Shown here: piece after piece, positions 1 through 7,700 of the stretch
Position numbering within the stretch: the stretch's first letter is position 1
Layout: the number at the start of each line of letters is the position of its first letter
NCBI GenBank assembly: GCA_004357505.1
Contig: SMWC01000084.1
Location: 1 to 17,612, forward strand
Length of the DNA stretch: 17,612 nucleotides
Reading direction: 5' to 3'
Source: Gammaproteobacteria bacterium
Lineage (GTDB): Bacteria; Pseudomonadota; Gammaproteobacteria; Steroidobacterales; Rariloculaceae
The notes under the pieces: generated by a model
Told to the model about the DNA's origin: nothing
Seen by the model: only the letters and a program-made list of their open reading frames with translations
The model's database searches: none
Position numbers and translations under genes: made by a program

Positions 1-1
1 G

Positions 2-472
2 GGCGCTCAGACCGAGACGCTCAGGGTTGGCGTAGTCAACGTCAACAGGCTGCTCGAGCAGGCTCCGCAGTTTCGAGCCGCCATGCAGGCGCTTCAGGAA
101 GAGTTTGCGCCGCGGCAGCGCGAGCTTGTTGCGATACAGAGGTCGCTGCAAGAAAAGTCGGATACCTATGAACGGGATGGGGCCGTCATGGGTGCCGAAG
201 AGCGCCTGAGTCTGGAGCGGGAGATCAGAGAAAAGCAACGGGATTTCGCTCGGGAACAAAGTGACCTTAATGAAGACGCGAACCTTCGGCAGAACGAGGA
301 GCTCAGTAAACTACAACGCTCCTTGCTCCAAGAGGTTCAGAACTTTGCTAGATCAGAGAATTACGATCTCGTCGTCGCCGACGCGCTGTATTTCAGTAGC
401 ACGATCGATATTACCGACGATGTCCTCCAGGCCTTGGAAGATTCCTACGTCCGTGATAATGACGGCTTGTGA
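2..472 (+). CDS. skp: Periplasmic chaperone Skp/OmpH, 5' end missing
   Basis: Skp is a trimeric periplasmic holdase that carries unfolded outer-membrane proteins to the BAM complex. The frame is open from the left edge, so the start codon and signal peptide lie outside the window; 156 codons are present. The visible protein begins near the expected mature N-terminus, with the family-typical strand LRVGVVNVNRLLEQAPQ. A long charged helical stretch rich in Glu, Arg and Gln follows (about residues 25-115 of the visible part), matching the coiled-coil tentacles. The C-terminal YDLVVADALYFSSTIDITDD returns to the body domain, as in OmpH proteins. The TGA stop lies 53 bases before lpxD, the usual neighbour downstream of bamA-skp. 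The ATG at position 83 is internal, because homology continues upstream of it. Identification is firm; only the N-terminus is unknown. Confidence 0.93.
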   Translation, partial: GAQTETLRVGVVNVNRLLEQAPQFRAAMQALQEEFAPRQRELVAIQRSLQEKSDTYERDGAVMGAEERLSLEREIREKQRDFAREQSDLNEDANLRQNEELSKLQRSLLQEVQNFARSENYDLVVADALYFSSTIDITDDVLQALEDSYVRDNDGL

Positions 473-525
473 GGCGATCTGTCTCGTTTGCCGTAACGAC
501 TTAACACGTCTCCAAGTTCAAAAGC

Positions 526-1575
526 ATGCCCGCGAATCTGGCTGAGATTGCGGATCGTTTCAACTGCGAGTTGCGCGGGGATGCCGATCCGGTCGTGACG
601 ACGGTGGGAACGCTGTCCGGCGCAAGCACTAACGCCATCACATTTTTTGCCAACCCGCTCTATCGCGGCCAGTTAGCCGGCACCAATGCGGCAGCGGTTG
701 TGATAGAGGAGAGATACGCGGCTGATTGCCCGGTCGTCGCGCTAGTTGCGGCGAACCCCTACGCGACCTACGCCCGCATCGCTCGTTTCCTGCACCCGCC
801 GGTTGCACCGGAGCCGGGCATCCATCCGTCGGCAATCGTCGCAGCTGACGCTTCGGTGCCGGAATCGGCGCAGGTTTGTGCACAAGCGGTGATCGGGCCG
901 GCGTCCGAACTCGGCGAGTCGGTTGTCGTCGGCCCGGGCTGCGTAGTCGGCGCCGCAGCCCGCATCGGGGCGGACACGAAGATGCTCGCGCGTGTCACCG
1001 TGATGGATCGAGTCGAGATCGGCGAGCGCTGTCTGCTGCATCCAGGCGTCGTTGTCGGCAGCGATGGATTCGGATTTGCTCGCGATAACGACTCCTGGCT
1101 GAAGATCCCGCAGTTGGGAACGGTGGTCATCGGTAACGACGTGGATATCGGTGCCAATACCACCATCGACCGAGGGACTATCGAAGACACCATCATCGAG
1201 GATGGCGTCATCCTCGATAATCTGGTTCAGATCGCTCACAACGTCCGTATTGGCGCCCACACGGCGATGGCGGCTTTCTCTGGTGTCGCAGGCAGTACGA
1301 CGATCGGCGAACGTTGCGTAATCGCTGGTGCGGTGGCCATAGTCGGTCATCTGAGCGTGTGCAGCGACGTGATGGTGACGGTTCGTAGTATGGTCACCCG
1401 ATCGATAACGACGCCCGGAACATACTCCGGTGGTCTACCGGCGGATGAAGCTTCGCGTTGGCGCCGAAACGCAGCTCGATTCCGCAACCTTGATAAATTT
1501 GCACAACGCCAGATTACGCTTGAGCGGCGTATGGCGGCCTTACTGGAAGCGATGGAAAGGAAGCCTGATGACTGA
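526..1575 (+). CDS. lpxD: UDP-3-O-(3-hydroxyacyl)glucosamine N-acyltransferase LpxD
   Basis: LpxD transfers a 3-hydroxyacyl chain from ACP to the 2-amino group of UDP-3-O-acylglucosamine, the third step of lipid A synthesis, in the cytoplasm. The 349-residue protein has the family's length. An N-terminal uridine-binding domain (about 1-100) is followed by hexapeptide repeats of a left-handed beta-helix (about 100-300), such as VVVGPGCVVGAAARIG and TVVIGNDVDIGANTTIDRG. The catalytic histidine is His238 in VQIAHNV, aligning with His239 of E. coli. Met289 aligns with E. coli Met290, described as the acyl-chain ruler. A C-terminal helix (about 305-345) is present. The ATG is the first start after an in-frame stop at 502, but no good Shine-Dalgarno sequence precedes it. 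The stop overlaps the fabZ start by eight bases (ATGACTGA). Confidence 0.97.
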   Translation: MPANLAEIADRFNCELRGDADPVVTTVGTLSGASTNAITFFANPLYRGQLAGTNAAAVVIEERYAADCPVVALVAANPYATYARIARFLHPPVAPEPGIHPSAIVAADASVPESAQVCAQAVIGPASELGESVVVGPGCVVGAAARIGADTKMLARVTVMDRVEIGERCLLHPGVVVGSDGFGFARDNDSWLKIPQLGTVVIGNDVDIGANTTIDRGTIEDTIIEDGVILDNLVQIAHNVRIGAHTAMAAFSGVAGSTTIGERCVIAGAVAIVGHLSVCSDVMVTVRSMVTRSITTPGTYSGGLPADEASRWRRNAARFRNLDKFAQRQITLERRMAALLEAMERKPDD

Positions 1576-2020
1576 TACGTACTGTCTATCCGTGGAAGAC
1601 ATTATGGAGCGATTACCCCATCGCTACCCTTTTCTGATGATCGACGGGATACTCAGCTGCGAGCCGGGGAAATCTATCGTCGCGGTGAAGAACGTCGCCG
1701 TGAGCGAACCTCAATTTCTCGGGCATTTCCCCGGGCATCCCATCATGCCGGGCGTTCTCATCATCGAGGCCATAGCCCAGGCGGGCGGCGTGCTGATCTG
1801 GGAGAGTATTGCGCCTGAGGAGAGAAATTTTATTCTCTACCTGGTCGGCATTGAGAAGGCGCGGTTTAAGCGCCCGGCGCGACCGGGCGATCGAATTCTG
1901 CTGACGGTCGACCTTGTTGCCAGCCGACGTAACTTGTGGCGGTTCAAGACGAAGGCCGAGATTAACGGTGATCTCGTCGTAGCCGCGGAAATTCTCCAGG
2001 CACGCGGTATGGATCTGTGA
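1568..2020 (+). CDS. fabZ: 3-hydroxyacyl-[ACP] dehydratase FabZ
   Basis: FabZ dehydrates 3-hydroxyacyl-ACP in fatty acid elongation and competes with LpxA and LpxD for 3-hydroxyacyl-ACP, which fits its place between them. The 150-residue hotdog-fold protein shows LPHRYPFLMID near the N-terminus. The active-site segment GHFPGHPIMPGVLIIEA includes the probable catalytic His53 and Glu67. The second half contains KARFKRPARPGD, typical of the family. The frame stays open upstream to 1430, but the ATG at 1568 gives the normal FabZ length and N-terminus. That start lies inside the last codons of lpxD (8-base overlap), which suggests translational coupling. The stop overlaps the GTG start of lpxA. 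There are no signs of degradation. Confidence 0.97.
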   Translation: MTDTYCLSVEDIMERLPHRYPFLMIDGILSCEPGKSIVAVKNVAVSEPQFLGHFPGHPIMPGVLIIEAIAQAGGVLIWESIAPEERNFILYLVGIEKARFKRPARPGDRILLTVDLVASRRNLWRFKTKAEINGDLVVAAEILQARGMDL

Positions 2021-2787
2021 TTCATGAGCGAGCAGTTGTCTCGCCCGACGCGCGGGTCCACGGGGAGGTAACAATAGGCCCTTACGCGATTATCAGCGCC
2101 GATGTCGAGATCGGCGCGGGAACTCGCATCGAAGCGCATGTCGTCGTCAAGGGGCCCACGGTAATCGGCGCAGACAATCACATCTTCCAATTTGCATCGA
2201 TCGGTGATGATCCGCAGGATAAGAAGTACGCCGGTGAGTCGACGACGCTGACCATCGGTGATCGGAACACCATCCGAGAATGCTGCACCATCAACCGTGG
2301 AACGTCGCAAGATCGCGGCGACACGAGCATCGGCAACGACAACTGGATTATGGCTTATGCCCATATCGCGCATGACTGCGTGGTAGGAGACAACACGATC
2401 TTCGCCAATAATGCCTCGATTGCGGGACATGTGAGAGTAGGCGACTGGGCGATATTGGGTGGGTTTACGACTTCGCATCAGTTCTGCCATATTGGCCCAC
2501 ATGCATTGACCAGCATGTTTACGTATATCACCAGAGACATCCCCGCCTACGTGGTGGTCTCCGGGAGACCTGCGGTGCCGCGGGGCGTCAATGCCGAAGG
2601 ACTCAAACGCCGTGGCTTTTCGGCCGAGCAAATTCGCAATATTCGTGAAGCCTACCGGGTGCTGTATCGGCGCGGGCTGAAGCTGGAGGATGCGAAGCAA
2701 GCGTTGGCTGAGCGCGCTGAGACGCAGGAGGAGTTAACGTTGTTTCTGGCGTCGCTCAATGGCAGTTCCCGGGGGCTCGTCCGCTAG
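2017..2787 (+). CDS. lpxA: UDP-N-acetylglucosamine O-acyltransferase LpxA
   Basis: LpxA starts lipid A synthesis by moving a 3-hydroxyacyl chain from ACP to the 3-OH of UDP-GlcNAc. The 256-residue protein has the left-handed beta-helix repeats (about 1-185) and a C-terminal helical domain with GVNAEGLKRRGFS and the usual ending SRGLVR. Catalytic His119 lies in AHIAHDC (His125 in E. coli). HQFCHIG is followed by Met167 at the position of E. coli Gly173, the known acyl-length ruler; methionine there occurs in the C10-selective Pseudomonas enzyme. The start is GTG, inside a GTGA overlap with the fabZ stop; the nearby ATG at 2024 is in another frame. The TAG stop (2785-2787) lies within the CTAG at the left edge of a palindromic element that now separates lpxA from lpxB. 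Confidence 0.97.
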   Translation: MIHERAVVSPDARVHGEVTIGPYAIISADVEIGAGTRIEAHVVVKGPTVIGADNHIFQFASIGDDPQDKKYAGESTTLTIGDRNTIRECCTINRGTSQDRGDTSIGNDNWIMAYAHIAHDCVVGDNTIFANNASIAGHVRVGDWAILGGFTTSHQFCHIGPHALTSMFTYITRDIPAYVVVSGRPAVPRGVNAEGLKRRGFSAEQIRNIREAYRVLYRRGLKLEDAKQALAERAETQEELTLFLASLNGSSRGLVR

Positions 2788-2930
2788 CAGGCTTTGAAGA
2801 CACTCAAACGGCACAATACTGCGTTAAGAATCGGCTCAAAATGCTCGTGTACTGGCGTGACCACTGCGCTTTTTTGCTGCTTATTGGCCTTGTCTCGCAC
2901 TCGTCTGAGTGTTTTTCAACACCCTGCTAG
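2784..2930. mobile_element. MITE-like palindromic element between lpxA and lpxB
   Basis: The lpxA-lpxB gap is an imperfect palindrome. Both outer ends read CTAGCAGG when each is read inward (2784-2791; complement of 2923-2930). Aligning roughly 25 bases inward from each end after CTAG gives about 20 matches, including TTGAA and CACTCA. Weaker symmetry continues towards the centre. CTAG flanks both sides (2784-2787 and 2927-2930) and could be a 4-bp target duplication, although it is itself palindromic and could instead be part of the repeat. There is no coding capacity. The size (139 bp between the CTAGs), terminal inverted repeats and flanking CTAG fit a non-autonomous miniature transposable element. 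Removing one CTAG plus the core would leave the lpxA TAG overlapping the AGGAGG before lpxB, a typical tight operon junction. The parent family is not identified from sequence alone. Confidence 0.7.
2898..2916 (+). terminator. Terminator-like hairpin in right arm of the palindromic element
   Basis: A 5-bp stem (CACTC 2898-2902 with GAGTG 2907-2911) with a 4-base loop is followed directly by five T residues. The form is that of a weak intrinsic terminator on the plus strand, pointing towards lpxB. The stem is short and half AT, so efficiency is doubtful. The CACTC arm also belongs to the larger palindrome. Confidence 0.35.
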
Positions 2931-2951
2931 GAGGCTTGGGAACGAACTTCG

Positions 2952-4148
2952 GTGACAACTGCTTACGATACACGAAGTGCCGGTCCGCTCCGGGTAGCTA
3001 TAGCGGCTGGCGAGGCGTCTGGGGATACGCTTGGTGCAGGTCTGATCGAGGCGCTTCGAAAGCTCTCGCCGCAGGCGCAATTTTTCGGCATCGCCGGCCC
3101 GGGAATGATCTCCGCAGGCTGTGAGCCCTGGTATCGGACCGAGGAGTTATCGGTCATGGGTCTTGCCGAGATTCTCCGGCATCTACCGCGGCTGCTGAAG
3201 TTACGGCGGCAGTTTATTAAACGATTGCAAGCTGCACGGCCAGATGTCTTCATTGGCATCGACTCGCCGGACTTCAATCTGCCCGTGGAGGCGGCCCTGA
3301 AGAAATCCGGCGTTCCCACAGTGCAGTATGTCAGTCCACAGGTGTGGGCCTGGCGGCAGTCCCGAGTTGCAGGTATTCGCGACGCGACCGATCTGGTCCT
3401 TTGTGTACTGCCTTTCGAGGTGGAGTTTTATCGAACGCATGATGTGAATTCCGTTTTCGTCGGCCATCCACTCGCCGACGAGGTGCCGGTTGAGGTTGAT
3501 GCGGGCGATGCGCGGCAGAGTTTGGGGCTGCCGGCTGCCACGGCGATTCTGGCAGTGCTGCCAGGGAGTCGTTCTACCGAGGTGTCGCGGCTGGCTCGGC
3601 CGTTTCTCGAAACCGGGAAGTGGCTGCAGCAAAGACATCCAGGGTTGCAGGTCGTCGTTGCACTCGTAAACGATGCGATTCGCGATCGGTATCTGCAGGC
3701 GACGAATGGTGTCGAACTGGACCCGCCGCCGCGTCTTGTTGTTGGCCGCGCTAGGGAAGTCATCGCTGCCGCCGACGTTGTGCTGACGGCCTCGGGTACG
3801 GCAAGTCTGGAGGCGGCGCTGCTGAAGCGCCCGATGGTCGTAGCGTATATTATCTCCCGATTGACCCATCGGTTGCTCAGAGTCTTAGGGTTGAACAAGC
3901 TTGAATACTTTTCTTTGCCGAATCTCCTGGCGGGCAGGGAGCTGGTTCCGGAGTATCTGCAGAGACAGGTTTGCCCGACCGAACTGGGACCGGCGCTCGA
4001 GCGATACCTGAACCCTCAAGGGGAGCATGAAAACTGGCGTGACGCTTTTACGGCTATCCATCAGCAACTGCGGCGCAACGCCAGCGACGGCGCGGCTAGG
4101 GCGGTGCTCGACTTGTTGAGTGAGAGGCAGACAAACACTAGGCCATGA
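2952..4148 (+). CDS. lpxB: Lipid-A-disaccharide synthase LpxB
   Basis: LpxB is a GT19 glycosyltransferase that condenses lipid X with UDP-2,3-diacylglucosamine to form the lipid A disaccharide at the inner membrane. The 398-residue protein (E. coli 382) shows AGEASGD (19-25), GIDSPDFN with Asp107 probably equivalent to the conserved Asp98, VSPQVWAWR (127-135), LPFE, FVGHPL, LPGSRSTE (203-210) and ASGTASLEAA (280-289). GTG at 2952 is the only usable start between the in-frame stop at 2928 and the conserved N-terminal motif. It adds about nine residues compared with E. coli. An AGGAGG at 2929-2934 is rather far (17 bases) from it. The stop overlaps the rnhB start as ATGA. The palindromic element directly upstream may change its expression relative to lpxA. 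Confidence 0.96.
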   Translation: MTTAYDTRSAGPLRVAIAAGEASGDTLGAGLIEALRKLSPQAQFFGIAGPGMISAGCEPWYRTEELSVMGLAEILRHLPRLLKLRRQFIKRLQAARPDVFIGIDSPDFNLPVEAALKKSGVPTVQYVSPQVWAWRQSRVAGIRDATDLVLCVLPFEVEFYRTHDVNSVFVGHPLADEVPVEVDAGDARQSLGLPAATAILAVLPGSRSTEVSRLARPFLETGKWLQQRHPGLQVVVALVNDAIRDRYLQATNGVELDPPPRLVVGRAREVIAAADVVLTASGTASLEAALLKRPMVVAYIISRLTHRLLRVLGLNKLEYFSLPNLLAGRELVPEYLQRQVCPTELGPALERYLNPQGEHENWRDAFTAIHQQLRRNASDGAARAVLDLLSERQTNTRP

Positions 4149-4771
4149 CCGATCAGCAGCGTGTCGTATTTCTCGGTAGTCGCGCCTGCGTGGCTGGTGT
4201 AGACGAAGCTGGGCGTGGGCCGTTGGCCGGGCCCGTGGTGGCCGCCGCAGTCATTCTCGACGCAGCGAATCCAGTGGCTGGTCTGAAAGATTCCAAGTGC
4301 CTCACAGCACAGCAGCGGGTGCGACTCGCACGCGCCATACGCCAGCGTTCTCGTGCTTTCGCCTTGGCGTTCGCCGGACCGGAAGAGATCGATGAGATCA
4401 ATATTCTGCAAGCATCACTATTGGCGATGGAGCGCGCAGTGTTGCGTCTACGGATCACACCCGATCACGTTCGGGTAGATGGTAATCAGATTCCTGCCTT
4501 TCGAGGCTACGCGCACAAGTTCGAAATCGAGCCTGTCGTGAGAGGCGACCAATCTGTCGCGGCGATCAGTGCGGCATCGATCCTGGCAAAAGTTTGCCGA
4601 GATCGGCTGATGCGACGCTGGCATCGTGTTTACCCACTCTACGGTTTCGACCAGAACAAAGGTTATCCGACGCCGGGGCATTTGAGCGCATTGCAGCAAT
4701 TCGGCCCATCGCCTATTCACCGGCACAGTTACGCGCCTGTCTACCGTGCGCGACAGAAGCGCCGAGCATGA
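4145..4771 (+). CDS. rnhB: Ribonuclease HII
   Basis: RNase HII cleaves RNA in RNA/DNA hybrids and nicks 5' of single ribonucleotides in DNA, starting ribonucleotide excision repair. The 208-residue protein has the family signature GVDEAGRGPLAGPVVAAAV with Asp20, Glu21, Gly23 and Arg24 of the DEG-R motif. Also present are LKDSK, Asp112 in VRVDGNQ, a further acidic residue Asp135 in VRGD, then SAASILAKVCRDRLM. The C-terminal segment is YGFDQNKGYPTPGH plus HRHSY. All probable metal ligands are present. Overlaps of ATGA with lpxB upstream and dnaE downstream suggest coupled translation. The lpxB-rnhB-dnaE order is the common gammaproteobacterial one and places the repair nuclease next to the replicative polymerase. 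Confidence 0.97.
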   Translation: MTDQQRVVFLGSRACVAGVDEAGRGPLAGPVVAAAVILDAANPVAGLKDSKCLTAQQRVRLARAIRQRSRAFALAFAGPEEIDEINILQASLLAMERAVLRLRITPDHVRVDGNQIPAFRGYAHKFEIEPVVRGDQSVAAISAASILAKVCRDRLMRRWHRVYPLYGFDQNKGYPTPGHLSALQQFGPSPIHRHSYAPVYRARQKRRA

Positions 4772-7700
4772 CGAGTCCAAAGACCCGCTTCGTTCACCTT
4801 CGAGTTCACAGTGAGTACTCGCTGGTAGATAGCGTACTGTCAGTGCCGAGATTGCTGCAGCAAGCGCTGCAGTTGAACATGCCGGCTGTCGGCCTCGCGG
4901 ATCAGAGCAACCTCTTTGCCGCGATCAAGTTCTACCGAGAGGCGCTAAAACGCGGTATCAAACCCATAGTCGGCGTGGATCTATGGATAGCGGCCGCAGC
5001 ACAGGACCGAGACCCCAGTCGGCTGACGTTGTTTTGTATGGATGAGGATGGGTTTCGCAACCTCAGCCGCTTAGTGACATTGAGCTATTCTCACGGCCAA
5101 TATCTTGGCCGTGCGCTGGTACTTAAAGAGTGGCTAGAGCAGGATAAGTTGGCGGGACTGTTGGCGCTCTCGGGAGGCCAGTCCGGAGAGCTGGGTCGAA
5201 TACTGCTGGGCTCGCGATCGGAAAAGGCGACAAACGCTCTGCGCTACTGGCGCACGTTGTTTCCTGACCGATTCTATATCGAGCTGCAGCGCATCGGACG
5301 GCCTCAGGAGAATGTTTATCTTTCGAAAGCCGTAGATCTGGCCGGCCTTGAACGTGTACCCATCGTCGCCACCAATGATGTGCGTTTTCTAACTCGGCCG
5401 GACTTCGAGTCGCACGAGATTCGGATCTGCATTCAACAAAGCCGCATCCTGGATGAGTCGGGTAGACCCAAAGAGTACACCGAGCACCAATATCTGAAGT
5501 CACCTGAGGAAATGGCGGATCTCTTCCGGGATCTCCCGGAGGCGTTGGCGAATAGCGTGGAGATTGCGAAGCGCTGCAATTTGCGGATGGAGCAGGAAAA
5601 AGTCTTTCTGCCGAAATTCCAGCTGCCATGCGGGACGACCGCAGACGCGTATCTCAGAACGCAGGTCCACGAAGGGCTGCGAACTCGCTTACCAGGTCTT
5701 GAACGAGCTCAAGCCGAGGCAGTTAGTTACACGGAGCGGCTGGAGCATGAGCTTGCGGTGATCTGCGAGATGGGATTCGAGGGTTATTTTCTGATTGTTG
5801 CGGATTTCATCAGCTGGGCCAGGACGAACGCGATCCCCGTCGGTCCGGGGCGCGGGTCCGGTGCCGGGTCTCTGGTGGCCTATGTTCTAGGCATTACGGA
5901 TCTTGATCCGATCGCGCACGAGTTGTTGTTTGAACGCTTTCTCAATCCCGAGCGAGTGTCCATGCCGGACTTCGATATCGATTTTTGTATCGAAGGTCGG
6001 GACCGGGTCATCGAGTACGTCACGCAACGGTACGGCACGGACCGGGTATCGCAGATCATAACGTTTGGCACCATGGCCGCCAAAGCCGTCGTCAGGGACG
6101 TCGGCCGGGTACTGGGTATGCCGTACGGTTACGTTGACCGCATCGCCAAGCTGATTCCGTTCGAGATCGGAATCACTCTAGAGAAAGCTCTAGCCGACAG
6201 CGACGAACTCAAAAAGGCGTACGACAGTGAGGACGAAGTTCGCACGCTGATAGATCTTGCGCGCCCCCTTGAGGGCTTGGTTCGCAACGCCGGAACTCAT
6301 GCGGGTGGCGTTGTGATCGCACCGGCGCCACTGATGGAATTCATGCCGCTCTACTGTGAGCCGGGTGGCAACTCACTGACTCAGTTTGATAAGGATGACG
6401 TGGAATCAATCGGGCTCGTGAAATTCGATTTCCTGGGATTGAAGACGCTGACCATCATTGATCGAGCTGTCAGCGCCATCAACCGCCGGCGTCATGCGGA
6501 GAACCTTGAGCCCATCCGCATAGCTGAACTTCCGTTGGACGATCCCGCAACTTACGAGCTACTGAGGAGTTGTCAGACGACGGCGGTGTTCCAGCTGGAG
6601 TCTCGCGGGATGCGCGATCTGATTAAGCGCCTGCAACCCGATCGCTTTGACGATCTGGTAGCCATCCTCGCGCTTTTTCGTCCTGGACCGTTGCAATCGG
6701 GAATGGTTGAGGACTTTATCGATCGCAAGCACGGTCGCAACAGCGAGCCCATCGACTATTTCCACCCCACGCTTGAGCCGATCTTGAAATCTACCTATGG
6801 AGTCATTCTCTATCAGGAACAAGTTATGCAGATCGCGCAGGTCATGGCCGGTTATTCGCTCGGTGGCGCAGACCTGCTGCGACGAGCGATGGGAAAGAAG
6901 AAACCCGAAGAGATGGCCCAGCAGCGTTCTATCTTCCTGGACGGCGCGTCCCGGATGCATATCGATGAGAAAAAAGCGAGTTATGTCTTTGATCTAATGG
7001 AAAAATTTGCGGGTTACGGCTTCAACAAGTCGCACTCCGCCGCTTACGCGCTGGTCGCGTACCAGACCGCCTGGCTGAAAGCCCATCACCCCGAAGCCTT
7101 AATGTCAGCGGTGTTGACCGCAGATTTGGACAATACGGACAGGCTCGTGCTGCTCAAAGACGAGTGCGCGCAAATGGGAATAGTGCTCCAACGGCCCGAC
7201 GTGAATATCTCCGCTTACGAATTTACCGTGGGCGACGGAAGTTCTATCACCTATGGTCTTGGCGCGATCAAGGGCGTCGGTCGCGGTGTCATCGAGAGTA
7301 TTGAACTGGAACGTCAGGCACATGGCCCGTTCCGCAATCTGCTGGATCTTTGTTCTCGCGTCGGTCAGCATCGACTGAATCGACGGGTGCTCGAAGCACT
7401 AGCGCGTTCGGGTGCGTTGGATGATCTGGGCGCGAATCGGGCGACGCTGTTGAATTCTGTTCCCAATGCTCTGAAGTTAGCGGAGCGGTCCGCGCACGCG
7501 ACAGCTGCGGGGCAGGCCGCGTTATTTTCCGAGCAGGACAATGACGGTGGCCTTGAGCGACTGTTCACTCCGGTGCGGGAATGGAACGAGCGTGAACGGC
7601 TTGCGGCGGAGCGAGAGAGTCTCGGTCTTTTTCTGTCAGGTCACCCGTTCGATCAGTATGCTGAGCACTGCCGACACTTTACTGATGGCTCGATTTCGAA

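Noticed and set aside
1430..1567. N-terminal extension of the fabZ frame, adding 46 residues
   Set aside because: It lies inside lpxD, has no similarity to FabZ, and ATG 1568 gives the normal length.
1837..2700. Long minus-strand frame (287 codons) opposite fabZ-lpxA
   Set aside because: It is antisense to two well-conserved genes, shows no family motif and is a codon-bias shadow. Similar minus-strand frames at 742-1350 and 3201-3869 were rejected for the same reason.
2929..2934. AGGAGG taken as a strong lpxB ribosome binding site
   Set aside because: It is 17 bases from the only usable start (GTG 2952), too far for usual spacing. It is kept only as part of the junction reconstruction.
4594..4767. 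N-terminal extension of the dnaE frame, adding 58 residues
   Set aside because: It overlaps the end of rnhB in another frame. The family N-terminus starts at ATG 4768, which has the ATGA overlap.
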